From NCBI RefSeq assembly GCF_000520955.1, contig NZ_JACC01000020.1:62001-126000 (forward strand): a stretch of DNA of 64,000 nt, given 5' to 3'. The position numbers were made by a program, and so were the translations under genes. Positions 18,189 through 26,720 of the stretch are shown piece after piece. The stretch is from Aquimarina pacifica. GTDB taxonomy: Bacteria > Bacteroidota > Bacteroidia > Flavobacteriales > Flavobacteriaceae. Within the stretch, counting starts at the first letter, position 1, and every line of letters begins with the position of its first letter. Below the pieces are notes generated by a model. The model was not told the origin of the DNA. It made no database searches and worked only from the letters and a program-made list of their open reading frames with translations.

Positions 18189-19793
18189 ATGAAAAAACAC
18201 GTAAAAACACTGTTGCTTTTTTTCTTTTCGATAACAATAGCTTCAATTTTTAATTCTTGCGAGAATGAAAATTTTGAATCGATTAGTCAGGAAAGCGTAA
18301 TAAATCAAGAACAGGAATGGGTAGAAATTGAATTGAACGGTCATCTTGTTACCGTACTAAAAGTAGGCAATGAATACAGATTAGGAGATATTATAATCCC
18401 TATTGACACTTCCATAAGTAGTAAATCAGTAGGTCGGGTAAGTAATCGATGGCCAAATAATACGATTACCTACGTCCTAGATCCATCAGTATCATCAAGT
18501 ATTGTTGAAGATGCTATAGAACACTGGGAACTATTTACTAACCTTAGATTTGTAGAAAAATCTTTTACTGGGAGTTATGAAGATGTTAAGGGTTCACTCT
18601 TATTTTACGAAGGATCAGGTTGTAGTGCTGGTGTAGGATATTATGGAGAAGATACAGAGCATAACGTTTCTGTAGGCAGTGGTTGTGGTGTAGAAGAAAC
18701 TATACATGAAATAGGGCATGCCGCAGGATTATGGCATGAACAGAGTAGAAATGACAGGGATCAATATCTTGAGGTACATTGGGAAAATATTAGTTCGGGT
18801 TCAGAATATAATTTTCAAACCTATGTAGAAAGAAATACTGATGGGTCTGAATACACAGAATTTGATTTTAATAGTGTTATGCTATATGACTCCTATGCCT
18901 TTTCTGTAAATGGCCAACCTACATTAACCAAAAGCAATGGAAGTACTTTTACTAGGCAAAGCGAAAACTTATCTTATTTAGATGTTCAAGGATTAGAAAT
19001 CATGTATCCTCAAATAGGATCAAATAAAAAGATTTCTATTGAAAAATATGGGACATTTGTTAGTTCAGAAAATGGAGGTGATATCACAGCAAATAGAGAT
19101 GAGGTAGGAACCTGGGAAGAATTTGAAATAGTCCCTTATGGTGATGGTTATGTATACCTAAAAGGAAATAATGGTAAATATTTAAGCGAAGGTAGTGGTG
19201 ATTATTTGAGATTTGATCAAGATGCAATTGAGAATGCTACAAAGCTTTATCTGTATAGAAGTGGTGGTGGAACTTATGGTATTCAATCTGCAAACAGCGG
19301 TATGTATTTATCAAGAGAGTATGGGACGGACAAGCTTATTTTTGGGGAAAACTATCTTAACGGAGAAAGTGCATTTCAAATAGCACTCATAGAATCAAAT
19401 ACTATAATAAATATATCTGATGTCATTGCACTTCTAGGAAGTAATGGAGAATATGTATGCAGTGAAAATGGCACAAAAGCTATGAACTGTAATAGACCCG
19501 AAATTGGTGCTTGGGAACAATTCGAAGTTGTTGATGCTGGAGATGGGCTAATTGCTTTAAAAGGAAGTAATGGAGAATATGTATGTAGTGAAAATGGTAC
19601 AAAAGCTATGAACTGTAATAGACCCGAAATTGGTGCTTGGGAAAAATTTGAGCTCATTAGTCTTGGTGGTGATAGCTATGCCCTAAAAGGAAATAACGGT
19701 AAATACGTAAGCTCTGAAAATGGTGATGGTTCAATGACCTGTGATACAGATGAGATCACTTCCTCAGAAGAGTTTACAATTATCAAACTCTAA
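18189..19793 (+). CDS. Secreted astacin-type (M12A) metalloprotease with fascin-like beta-trefoil tail
   Basis: A 534-residue lipoprotein (lipobox at FNSCENE). Residues about 85-275 are an astacin-family zinc protease: zinc motif HEIGHAAGLWHEQSR with H173, E174, H177 and H183, preceded by a pattern typical of the family (RWPNNTITYVLD). The methionine turn reads SVMLYD where family members usually have SxMHY. Residues about 280-534 contain several fascin-like beta-trefoil units (LKGNNGKYLS, GSNGEYVCSENGT), two of them almost identical at DNA level. It has no T9SS domain, so lipidation should hold it at the outer membrane. The trefoil part probably binds carbohydrate or a surface; the substrate is unknown. 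Confidence 0.88.
   Translation: MKKHVKTLLLFFFSITIASIFNSCENENFESISQESVINQEQEWVEIELNGHLVTVLKVGNEYRLGDIIIPIDTSISSKSVGRVSNRWPNNTITYVLDPSVSSSIVEDAIEHWELFTNLRFVEKSFTGSYEDVKGSLLFYEGSGCSAGVGYYGEDTEHNVSVGSGCGVEETIHEIGHAAGLWHEQSRNDRDQYLEVHWENISSGSEYNFQTYVERNTDGSEYTEFDFNSVMLYDSYAFSVNGQPTLTKSNGSTFTRQSENLSYLDVQGLEIMYPQIGSNKKISIEKYGTFVSSENGGDITANRDEVGTWEEFEIVPYGDGYVYLKGNNGKYLSEGSGDYLRFDQDAIENATKLYLYRSGGGTYGIQSANSGMYLSREYGTDKLIFGENYLNGESAFQIALIESNTIINISDVIALLGSNGEYVCSENGTKAMNCNRPEIGAWEQFEVVDAGDGLIALKGSNGEYVCSENGTKAMNCNRPEIGAWEKFELISLGGDSYALKGNNGKYVSSENGDGSMTCDTDEITSSEEFTIIKL
19437..19643 (+). repeat. Recent 126-base tandem duplication in the protease tail
   Basis: The 81 bases at 19437-19517 recur at 19563-19643 with only two differences (tgc/tgt and ggc/ggt, both synonymous). 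The offset is 126 bases, or 42 codons, the length of one trefoil unit. The low divergence indicates recent duplication or gene conversion. Confidence 0.9.
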
Positions 19794-19803
19794 TAGAAAC
19801 AGA

Positions 19804-19860
19804 TTTGATAATAAAAAAGGTCGCATAAAACTATTTTATGCGACCTTTTTTATTATCAAA
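19804..19860. terminator. Strong bidirectional terminator
   Basis: A perfect 27-base-pair inverted repeat (19804-19830 with 19834-19860, loop CTA) contains A6 and T6 runs flanking the GC-richer core GGTCGC. It lies between the convergent protease and EEP hydrolase genes and should stop transcription from both. Confidence 0.9.
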
Positions 19861-19891
19861 GATTACCTTGAAGTTGTAAAATGAAGTGCTC

Positions 19892-20869
19892 TTACATCTT
19901 ATTATGTTGTAATCTCACGAATACCGGAAAATGATCACTATACCCTCCATTATACTTTCTGCCTCCGTATGTCCTAAAAGGAGTCCCCTTATATCTTCCT
20001 TTGTATACTTTTAAAAAATCGGGATCAAAAATTTTAGCATCCGAAAAAGTATGCTTTCCTTTCTCATATTTATGAAAATTATGACTAAAAATAATCTGAT
20101 CAAAGAGATTCCATTGACCTCTGTAATTGGTAGTTCCTCTATATCTAGTTAGTAATCGTTCCATTGGATTAAAAAGATCATGCTTAACCAAATGTTTTCT
20201 AACACTCTCGCAAGAGGGGTCATCATTAAAATCACCCATAATGATAATTTTTGCATCTTCATTCTCTGAGGTAATCCTATCAATAATTTCTCTGTTTTTT
20301 TTTGCTGCAGCAATACGCTTATATGCGGTACCTTCTGCCCCATCACGTCGAGAAGGCCAATGATTTACCAAAATATGTACTTCTTCTTGATTAAGATTTC
20401 CTGTAACCCACAAAATATCACGTGTATAATCTCTATTGCCATCTGGGTTATTGACAAGTACAGGAATATTCTCAGAATGTATTACCTCAAAATATTCTTT
20501 TTGATACAGTAAACCCACATCAATACCACGCTCATCAGGTGAATCGTAGTGCACTATACCGTATTGTTTCTCTTTTAAATGCTTAGACTGAATAAGGTCT
20601 TCGAGAACTGCTTTGTTTTCTGCTTCGGCAACACCAATCAATACCGGAGCTTTTCTGGTTTTAAGAAAGCCTATATTAGATATCGCCGTGCCTAGTTTAA
20701 ATATTTTCTTTTGATACCGTTTTTGGTTCCATTTTTTTTCAGAATCAGGCAGAAAGTCCTCATCCAAAGTATACGGATCATCTTTGGTATCGAATAGGTT
20801 TTCTAAGTTATAAAATGCAACTGTATAATAATCTGTAATTGTTTTTTTGAAATAAAACTTGTTCGACAT
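19892..20869 (-). CDS. Cytosolic endonuclease/exonuclease/phosphatase-family protein
   Basis: A 325-residue EEP-superfamily phosphodiesterase with intact motifs: FYNLENLFD, GVAEAENKAV (catalytic Glu), NHWPSRRDG, GDFNDDP and the terminal SDHFPVF. The N-terminus (MSNKFYFKKTI) has no signal peptide, unlike the paralogue at 61190-62239, which is otherwise clearly related (same AFYNLENLFD start and NHWPSRR block). Family members cleave nucleic acids, phosphoinositides or other phosphodiesters. It is transcribed away from hflX, with a 134-base divergent spacer. Confidence 0.87.
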   Translation of the reverse strand: MSNKFYFKKTITDYYTVAFYNLENLFDTKDDPYTLDEDFLPDSEKKWNQKRYQKKIFKLGTAISNIGFLKTRKAPVLIGVAEAENKAVLEDLIQSKHLKEKQYGIVHYDSPDERGIDVGLLYQKEYFEVIHSENIPVLVNNPDGNRDYTRDILWVTGNLNQEEVHILVNHWPSRRDGAEGTAYKRIAAAKKNREIIDRITSENEDAKIIIMGDFNDDPSCESVRKHLVKHDLFNPMERLLTRYRGTTNYRGQWNLFDQIIFSHNFHKYEKGKHTFSDAKIFDPDFLKVYKGRYKGTPFRTYGGRKYNGGYSDHFPVFVRLQHNKM

Positions 20870-20909
20870 TCTGGTGATTTTTGCAAGAAAGCCTTTATAT
20901 TATAGACTC

Positions 20910-20935
20910 TTGAGTATATTATTATTGTATTTTTG
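20910..20935 (+). promoter_or_regulatory. Candidate hflX promoter
   Basis: TATTTTTG (20928-20935) fits the Bacteroidota -7 box TAnnTTTG; TTG at 20910-20912 could be the -33 element, but the 15-base spacer is shorter than the usual 19 or so. It lies about 70 bases before the hflX start. Confidence 0.35.
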
Positions 20936-21003
20936 TAACCCCGATCAAAATTGGGTTAAAGGCACAATATAACAAATTTAAGATATAGAAGATACGGTAG
21001 CCA

Positions 21004-22212
21004 ATGATAGAAAAGACGGAAGTAGCATACGAAAAAACAGTTTTAATAGGAATTATTACCAAAAATCAAGATGAGGAAAAACTCAATGAATTTTTGGACG
21101 AGTTAGCGTTTCTTACTTATACCGCAGGTGGTGAGGTCGTAAAGCGATTTACTCAAAAAATGGATATCCCTAATTCAAAAACTTTTATTGGTTCTGGTAA
21201 GCTAGAAGAAGTACGTATTTATGTTGAGCAACATGATATTGGGACTGTTGTTTTTGATGATGAATTATCTCCTGGCCAACTGCGTAACATCGAGCGTACA
21301 CTAAAAGCCAAAATTATTGATCGAACAAACTTGATTCTTGATATTTTTGCACAGCGTGCACAAACCAGTTATGCACGCACCCAAGTAGAATTAGCTCAAT
21401 ATCAATACCTATTACCAAGATTAACAGGCCTTTGGACACACTTAGAGCGTCAAAGGGGAGGTATCGGGATGAGAGGACCTGGAGAAACAGAAATTGAAAC
21501 AGATAGGCGAATAGTAAGAGATCGCATTTCTTTGCTCAAAAAGAAATTACTTACTATCGATAAGCAAATGGCAACCCAGCGTGGTAACCGCGGAAAATTA
21601 GTTCGTGTCGCTTTGGTTGGGTATACGAATGTGGGAAAATCTACTTTGATGAATGTTGTTGCAAAAAGTAAGGTTTTTGCAGAAAACAAACTTTTTGCAA
21701 CACTAGATACTACAGTACGCAAAGTCGTTATTGGTAATCTTCCTTTTTTACTTAGTGATACTGTCGGTTTTATAAGAAAGCTTCCTACTCAACTTGTAGA
21801 GAGTTTTAAAAGTACACTTGACGAGGTTCGAGAGGCTGACTTATTATTGCACGTAGTTGATATTTCGCATCCTCAATTCGAAGATCATATCGAATCTGTA
21901 AACAAAATATTAGGTGAAATCGATTGTCGTGATAAAGCAACTATTATGATTTTTAATAAAATAGATGCCTATCAACATGAAACTATTGATGCTGATGATT
22001 TGATAACAGAAAAAACAAAAGCACATTATACTCTTGATGAATGGAAACAAACATGGATGAGTAGAATCGGTGACAATGCGCTATTTATCTCTGCTATTAA
22101 CAAAGAAAACATTGATGATTTTAGAAACCGTGTGTATAAAGAAGTGCGTGATATACATGTGACTCGCTTTCCTTATAATAACTTTTTGTATCCAGAAATT
22201 GTAGAGGAGTAA
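21004..22212 (+). CDS. hflX: GTPase HflX
   Basis: A 402-residue protein with the HflX layout: an N-terminal domain ending in the Gly-rich linker RGGIGMRGPGETEIETDRR, a helical hairpin, and a G domain with GYTNVGKST (G1), DTVGFI (G3) and NKID (G4). HflX binds the 50S subunit, splits stalled 70S ribosomes under stress such as heat, and has been linked to rRNA remodelling. The length is normal for the family. It appears to be a single-gene unit. Confidence 0.97.
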   Translation: MIEKTEVAYEKTVLIGIITKNQDEEKLNEFLDELAFLTYTAGGEVVKRFTQKMDIPNSKTFIGSGKLEEVRIYVEQHDIGTVVFDDELSPGQLRNIERTLKAKIIDRTNLILDIFAQRAQTSYARTQVELAQYQYLLPRLTGLWTHLERQRGGIGMRGPGETEIETDRRIVRDRISLLKKKLLTIDKQMATQRGNRGKLVRVALVGYTNVGKSTLMNVVAKSKVFAENKLFATLDTTVRKVVIGNLPFLLSDTVGFIRKLPTQLVESFKSTLDEVREADLLLHVVDISHPQFEDHIESVNKILGEIDCRDKATIMIFNKIDAYQHETIDADDLITEKTKAHYTLDEWKQTWMSRIGDNALFISAINKENIDDFRNRVYKEVRDIHVTRFPYNNFLYPEIVEE

Positions 22213-22301
22213 AAATCTCTTTTTAAAATCTTGATATCCTAATGCCCTTTACTTTTGTTTTAGTTTTGGCCTGTTCTTACTATACCCATACATGTGCACT
22301 A

Positions 22302-23330
22302 CTAAAATTCATATTTAAGACCTATCCCCATTACCTCTCTGATCTGAAACCCGTTAGTCGCATTATCATCATAGATACTCTGAAAAACAAAACTCCCGGT
22401 AATATATTTATTTACCAATAAATTAATATTTAACGTATAGTCGATATCAACATTTGCCCAGTCTTCTATATAATTCGAATACATAGTAAGAAGATGCTCT
22501 ACGGTAATATTTTTTACCAGAACAAATTTAAAATTGGCTGCCAGAGATCCTCCAAACTCGAATCTAGAGCTTTTATATTTATCGACTCCAAAATAATCAC
22601 CATCAACATAAGTATCTCCGCTAGTAAATTTATCGTCTACAACTATCAAACGTCCCGTTACAGGGGCAATGTTAATATTGAGATTGTCACTTTTTTTCCA
22701 GAGTAAACCTGGCCCTACTTGCAGATAGGCAGGTGAAAAGAAATGCGTTTCTTCGGTACGAATGGTTTCGCCTGTATCAGGATCAGTACTAAATTCATAT
22801 CCTTTTGCAAATTGAGAAATGAAATTAACAAATAAGGAATAATTCCAAAAACTTTCATCGATTCTCTGCCCTAACCTAGAATTGAACTCAATTCTATCAC
22901 TAGTTTTACGTGCAAAAACCTCTTCTTTTAAAAAAGTAAGTCCATAATCTGCTATAATCTTGTTATCCCACGTCAGGCTATTCTTCTTATAATTAAACTC
23001 ATAGGCAACAGCAGTATTTCCCGAAATATTTGAAGTTCCTCCTGCCTGCCAATCATAATTAAACGCAGATTGATTAAAAAGTAATGAAAAAAGCCCTTTG
23101 CTTTTCCACCCTTCTTGTTCTGTAACTTTAGTCTTTGCGGGGTTTATTTCTTTTAACTTTTTAGTAAGAACTATGGTGTTTAATTCTCTAGTTGTGTTTT
23201 TTAATATACTATCTAAAGACCTTTCTAATTGCACTTGAATTGAATCAAGCATTTTTGGTTTTCCTTCTTCTTGACCAGAAATTTTTGAAAATAAAAGAAA
23301 TAAAAAAGCAGCTATATATAATCGCTTCAT
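22302..23330 (-). CDS. DUF3078 outer-membrane-like protein
   Basis: A 342-residue exported protein (signal peptide to ISGQ) with the DUF3078 pattern: GLFSLLFNQSAFNYDWQAGGTSNISGN…, then alternating aromatic strands to a terminal aromatic residue (MGIGLKYEF), as in an outer-membrane beta-barrel. The function of the family is not established. The neighbouring gene encodes a second DUF3078 protein. A promoter of canonical type lies upstream (23358-23388), so it is transcribed separately from that gene, which also has a hairpin at its end. Confidence 0.85.
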   Translation of the reverse strand: MKRLYIAAFLFLLFSKISGQEEGKPKMLDSIQVQLERSLDSILKNTTRELNTIVLTKKLKEINPAKTKVTEQEGWKSKGLFSLLFNQSAFNYDWQAGGTSNISGNTAVAYEFNYKKNSLTWDNKIIADYGLTFLKEEVFARKTSDRIEFNSRLGQRIDESFWNYSLFVNFISQFAKGYEFSTDPDTGETIRTEETHFFSPAYLQVGPGLLWKKSDNLNINIAPVTGRLIVVDDKFTSGDTYVDGDYFGVDKYKSSRFEFGGSLAANFKFVLVKNITVEHLLTMYSNYIEDWANVDIDYTLNINLLVNKYITGSFVFQSIYDDNATNGFQIREVMGIGLKYEF

Positions 23331-23357
23331 TTGATAATTCTATGCAGGAGTAGGATA

Positions 23358-23388
23358 CAAAGGTAATAGATGTGTTTAGGTTTACAAA
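23358..23388 (-). promoter_or_regulatory. Bacteroidota-type promoter of the 342-residue DUF3078 gene
   Basis: On the minus strand TTTG (complement of 23385-23388) is followed by a 19-base spacer and TACCTTTG (complement of 23358-23365). That matches the TTTG-N19-TAnnTTTG consensus. It lies about 30 bases before the ATG at 23330. Confidence 0.65.
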
Positions 23389-23480
23389 AAGTACGAATGC
23401 CAAATAATTCTATTTAAAATGTAATTTTATGCCAATTCTGAGTTAAGATGTAATTTGATCTTCACGTTTTTAGAAAGAGA

Positions 23481-23513
23481 AATCCCCGTATTTTCTTAGA
23501 AAATACGGGGATT
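23481..23513 (-). terminator. Hairpin ending the suf-associated DUF3078 transcript
   Basis: AATCCCCGTATTTTCT pairs with AGAAAATACGGGGATT, a near-perfect 33-base palindrome located about 40 bases past the stop at 23554. The minus-strand tail is pyrimidine-rich (TCTCTTTCT) rather than a pure T-run. Confidence 0.5.
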
Positions 23514-23553
23514 ATATATCAATATTGTATTAAAATGGTTTACACCTCATTTA

Positions 23554-24489
23554 CTAGAAAGAATAACTCATTCCTAGATTCCAGAAAGTTTGTAATTCAT
23601 TATCAACATTCTCTAACGTTGGTACCGTATCACCATCAGCAATTTGAGCTATGGCATAGTTTAACGCTTCTTGCTTATTACTTCTTAGACCAAAATCAAA
23701 TCCAACACCAATCTTTTTCCACAAAGTATACGCGAATGAATTAGTCCACTGCCAGTTTGAGTAATCAGCATCTTCATAACTCATAAATGCAGATAGATTC
23801 GTTTTGAAGTTAATTGCACCTATTTTACGTGTGTAATCGGCTACAATTTTTGCTCCCAAAGAAGATTCGAATACCGAATCACCTTCACTAAATACGAAGT
23901 TATAGTTTAATGGATGAACAACTACAATAAGGTCTGGAATTGGAGTCCAAGTAAAACCAACCCCAAGATCTAAATATCCAGGATCATTAAAGTTATTTAA
24001 CAATGTTGTTCTGTATTCGCCTAATGTTGATACTGCTAACGTTTTTGATAGATTATAACCAAATAGAGAAGTTAGTGTAAAAATATCATTCGTCTCTTTA
24101 AAATCTTCCTCATCAGTAGGATCATCTTCATTATCTAGTTTTACCCAAGAAAGATTTACATTTAAACTATTTCTCCAAAAATATTTTTCTTGTTTTAAGT
24201 TGGCATATGCATTTAATGTTGCTCCTATTGTTCCTGCAGAGTTGTTAGGTGCTGCCTGTGAAAACCAGTTTTGATAACCAGAAAGACTTCCTCCTAAAGT
24301 ACCAAAGGCACCTATTTTCCATCCTGGTAATGCATCTATTTGTGCCTGAATTGCATTTGCCCTTCCTTCAATAGCGGCGATAGAATCTTTTTTTGCAGAC
24401 AATATAGTCTTTAGCTCTTCTTCTGTTTGTGCGTTTAAGGATACGACTCCCAATAAAAACGTAGTTAATAAAATGAGTTTTTTAATCAT
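23554..24489 (-). CDS. DUF3078 outer-membrane-like protein at the end of the suf locus
   Basis: A 311-residue exported protein (signal peptide to LNAQ). A helical segment (about 22-52, EEELKTILSAKKDSIAAIEGR) precedes a beta-rich DUF3078 domain (GWKIGAFGTLGGSLSGYQNW…) ending in the barrel-like MSYSF. The first 50 residues look like a short coiled coil. It follows sufE, sufT and DUF2480 in the same direction, a gene order I associate with flavobacterial suf clusters, but the 169-base gap upstream may contain its own promoter (TAAATTTG near 24568). Its role is unknown. Confidence 0.85.
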   Translation of the reverse strand: MIKKLILLTTFLLGVVSLNAQTEEELKTILSAKKDSIAAIEGRANAIQAQIDALPGWKIGAFGTLGGSLSGYQNWFSQAAPNNSAGTIGATLNAYANLKQEKYFWRNSLNVNLSWVKLDNEDDPTDEEDFKETNDIFTLTSLFGYNLSKTLAVSTLGEYRTTLLNNFNDPGYLDLGVGFTWTPIPDLIVVVHPLNYNFVFSEGDSVFESSLGAKIVADYTRKIGAINFKTNLSAFMSYEDADYSNWQWTNSFAYTLWKKIGVGFDFGLRSNKQEALNYAIAQIADGDTVPTLENVDNELQTFWNLGMSYSF

Positions 24490-24658
24490 TTTTGTTGAAT
24501 TTTAATTAATTTGAAATAAAAAGTCCTAAAAGTTTTTTTTAAAATAAGACATTTAATTTATCATCGGCAAATTTAAAGGAACCCAAATCATGGGTATAAA
24601 AAAAAGCTGATGACGGCATTGATTTTTCGGTATAATACCATAAACACCGATAAAGTAA

Positions 24659-25168
24659 TTATTTTCTTTTATACAACGGAACCGAAGAACAGGCTTCGCC
24701 ATACATAATACTCTTTGCAAGAGGTTGCAATTTTTGAATTAAAGTAATATAGGCTCCTTGAGGAACTGGTTTATTTGCACACCCTTTTATAATTAATAAT
24801 TTGTCTTGATATCCAGAAACGTCCAAACGATCTATAATTTCGTTATATAGTATGGTCTCCAGAATTTCTAGTGAACCTACAACTACTTTTTTGGCTATAG
24901 GTGCCAATGCACTTGTTACCAAAAGGTAGGCCCATCCCGGGATAATTGCATCTGTAGAGCAAGTAAGAGCTACATAGGTGTCTTGATATTGACTCCAATC
25001 ATGATCCGCTACATGTTTTCTAAAATCTTTCTCCCGCAGTAGTAACCCCTCAAAAAGCCAATCCTTGATATCAAAAAGAATGCGATTGCCTTCAGGATAA
25101 TAATCTTCTAAATCAAAAGTAATTAGCTTTTTATTATTTGCTACTCTATTTACTATTTCTTCTGCCAT
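24659..25168 (-). CDS. DUF2480 family protein
   Basis: A 169-residue soluble protein matching the DUF2480 pattern (FDLEDYYPEGNRILFDIKDWLFEGLLLREKDFR at 19-51 in part, then YVALTCSTDAIIPGWAY and KGCANKPVPQGAY). There is no signal peptide. It carries cysteines at CSTDAI, KGCANK and GEACSS. The family is confined largely to Bacteroidota and commonly sits beside suf genes, so a link to Fe-S metabolism is inferred, not shown. It follows sufT with a 40-base gap and is likely in the same operon. Confidence 0.9.
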   Translation of the reverse strand: MAEEIVNRVANNKKLITFDLEDYYPEGNRILFDIKDWLFEGLLLREKDFRKHVADHDWSQYQDTYVALTCSTDAIIPGWAYLLVTSALAPIAKKVVVGSLEILETILYNEIIDRLDVSGYQDKLLIIKGCANKPVPQGAYITLIQKLQPLAKSIMYGEACSSVPLYKRK

Positions 25169-25208
25169 AGTATATTAAAAACTTCCTTATTAGATATTGA
25201 TAAACTAC

Positions 25209-25535
25209 TTATAACATCCCTAATTCTAACTTAGCTTCCTCGCTCATCAAGTCTTGTGACCAAGGTGGGTCAAATGTTAGTTCTAATTCTACATCGTTTA
25301 CTGCATTAAGAGACTTTACTTTTTCCTTTACCTCTTCTGGTAAAGATTCTGCAACCGGGCAATTAGGAGAGGTAAGTGTCATCAAAATTTTTACATCATA
25401 GTCTTCATTAACAAAAACATCATATATCAATCCTAATTCGTATATATCCACCGGAATTTCGGGATCGTAAATCGTTTTTAATACACCTACAATTTTTTCG
25501 CCCAATTCATTTGTATTTATAGTAATATCACTCAT
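25209..25535 (-). CDS. sufT: SUF system protein SufT (MIP18/DUF59 family)
   Basis: A 108-residue DUF59-domain protein. The conserved stretch TIYDPEIPVDIYELGLIYD and the motif SPNCPVAESLPEEV (reactive Cys) are present, and the end LTFDPPWSQDLMSEEAK is typical of the family. SufT-like proteins assist maturation of Fe-S proteins. The gene lies 47 bases downstream of sufE. No extra domain is present. Confidence 0.93.
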   Translation of the reverse strand: MSDITINTNELGEKIVGVLKTIYDPEIPVDIYELGLIYDVFVNEDYDVKILMTLTSPNCPVAESLPEEVKEKVKSLNAVNDVELELTFDPPWSQDLMSEEAKLELGML

Positions 25536-25582
25536 TTTCTTTTTTTAGTGTCTTTTGATAGAAAAACTCAATCAAAAAATAA

Positions 25583-26005
25583 TTAATTCAATTGTGTTTG
25601 GTACGCAACAGCGTACATTTTTATTTGTTTGATCATACTAACCAAACCATTTGCACGTGTTGGCGACAAATGTTCTTTTAATCCTATTTCATCTATAAAG
25701 CCTGTATCAGCATCAATAATATGAGTAGGATGTTGTCCTGAAAAAACGCGTATTAATATCGCAATAATACCTTTGGTAATAATTGCATCACTATCAGCGG
25801 TGAACACTACTTTATCATCCTTCATCTCTGCATGAACCCAAACTTTGCTCTGACACCCTTTGATAATATTGTCTTCAGTTTTATACTTCTCTTCGATAAG
25901 AGGAAGTGACTTACCTAACTCTATCATATACTCATATCGTTGCATCCAATCCTCAAACATGTCGAACTCATCAACAATCTCTTCCTGAATTTCCTGTATT
26001 GTCAT
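25583..26005 (-). CDS. sufE: Cysteine desulfuration protein SufE
   Basis: A 140-residue SufE protein. The active cysteine is C51 in KGCQSKVWV, which takes sulfur from SufS and passes it to SufBCD. The frame is open to 26098, but the first 31 residues of that extension are hydrophobic and aromatic, unlike SufE, so I choose the ATG at 26003-26005 (MTIQEIQEEI). It starts the block sufE-sufT-DUF2480 and is separated from sufS by about 3.2 kb of accessory genes. Confidence 0.95.
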   Translation of the reverse strand: MTIQEIQEEIVDEFDMFEDWMQRYEYMIELGKSLPLIEEKYKTEDNIIKGCQSKVWVHAEMKDDKVVFTADSDAIITKGIIAILIRVFSGQHPTHIIDADTGFIDEIGLKEHLSPTRANGLVSMIKQIKMYAVAYQTQLN

Positions 26006-26181
26006 TACTTGCAATTTTTTAACAAAAATACAATAATACCGTTTGAACTTTGAACAGAAAAGAACAAAATATTCAGCTAGTACTATTAACATTACCATTT
26101 AAAAGTTATACCTATTAAATAGTAATTATTTTCATTATTTCTCTGCCCTAAAAATCGATATAGTTGACCAATGAATATTGG

Positions 26182-26682
26182 TTATTCTATATTTTCTCCC
26201 AATGATAGTATAGTGTTTACTAATTGCTTTATTTCTTTAGGCGGACTACCATGATCAAAAGAAGACGATGTATATGTTTTTGAGGATGAGCGGATTATCA
26301 ATTTTGCATGTAACGCTCGATCCACACTTTTATAATCTGTTGGTGTTTCTAATTTGTGTATCTTCTCAAGATCTATTTTATTCAAACTAGACTGGATTGT
26401 AGCCCAATCGTCTTTAGAACATTTTTTAGACCCAATATCTTTTTTGTTTCTATCCTCGGTCTTTTCTATAAAATCAGCAGAAACCTTTATCGAAAAAAAA
26501 GCCCCCCTACTCATTGTCTCATACCTAAGGCTTTCTATTTTTTCTTGAAGATATGTGTATGAAACAGTATCAGATCGTTCTATTGTATTTGACACAAATG
26601 CACTTACACTGGATTCTTTTCTAACCTCCTGACAAGAAATCAAAAAGAATAAAATACTTACTATAGTCACTATCCTACACAT
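26182..26682 (-). CDS. Small lipoprotein of unknown function
   Basis: A 166-residue lipoprotein beginning MCRIVTIVSILFFLISCQE, with a lipobox. The frame is open to 26808, but that would overlap the upstream M43 protease gene by 88 bases and bury the signal, so I take the ATG at 26680-26682. The mature part is charged and has no cysteine-rich or T9SS region; it contains KVSADFIEKTEDR, KCSKDDWATIQSSLNKIDL and a Ser-rich stretch. Family unknown. It follows the M43 protease with a 38-base gap and is probably co-transcribed with it. Confidence 0.75.
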   Translation of the reverse strand: MCRIVTIVSILFFLISCQEVRKESSVSAFVSNTIERSDTVSYTYLQEKIESLRYETMSRGAFFSIKVSADFIEKTEDRNKKDIGSKKCSKDDWATIQSSLNKIDLEKIHKLETPTDYKSVDRALHAKLIIRSSSKTYTSSSFDHGSPPKEIKQLVNTILSLGENIE

Positions 26683-26720
26683 ATTTTTTCTTTTAGTTTC
26701 AAAATAATACCACCACTCAT

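Noticed and set aside
19376..19657. 93-codon minus-strand frame with an internal repeat
   Set aside because: It mirrors the tandem duplication on the coding strand of the protease and has no independent support.
26006..26098. N-terminal extension of SufE
   Set aside because: Hydrophobic and unlike SufE proteins; the ATG at 26005 matches the family.
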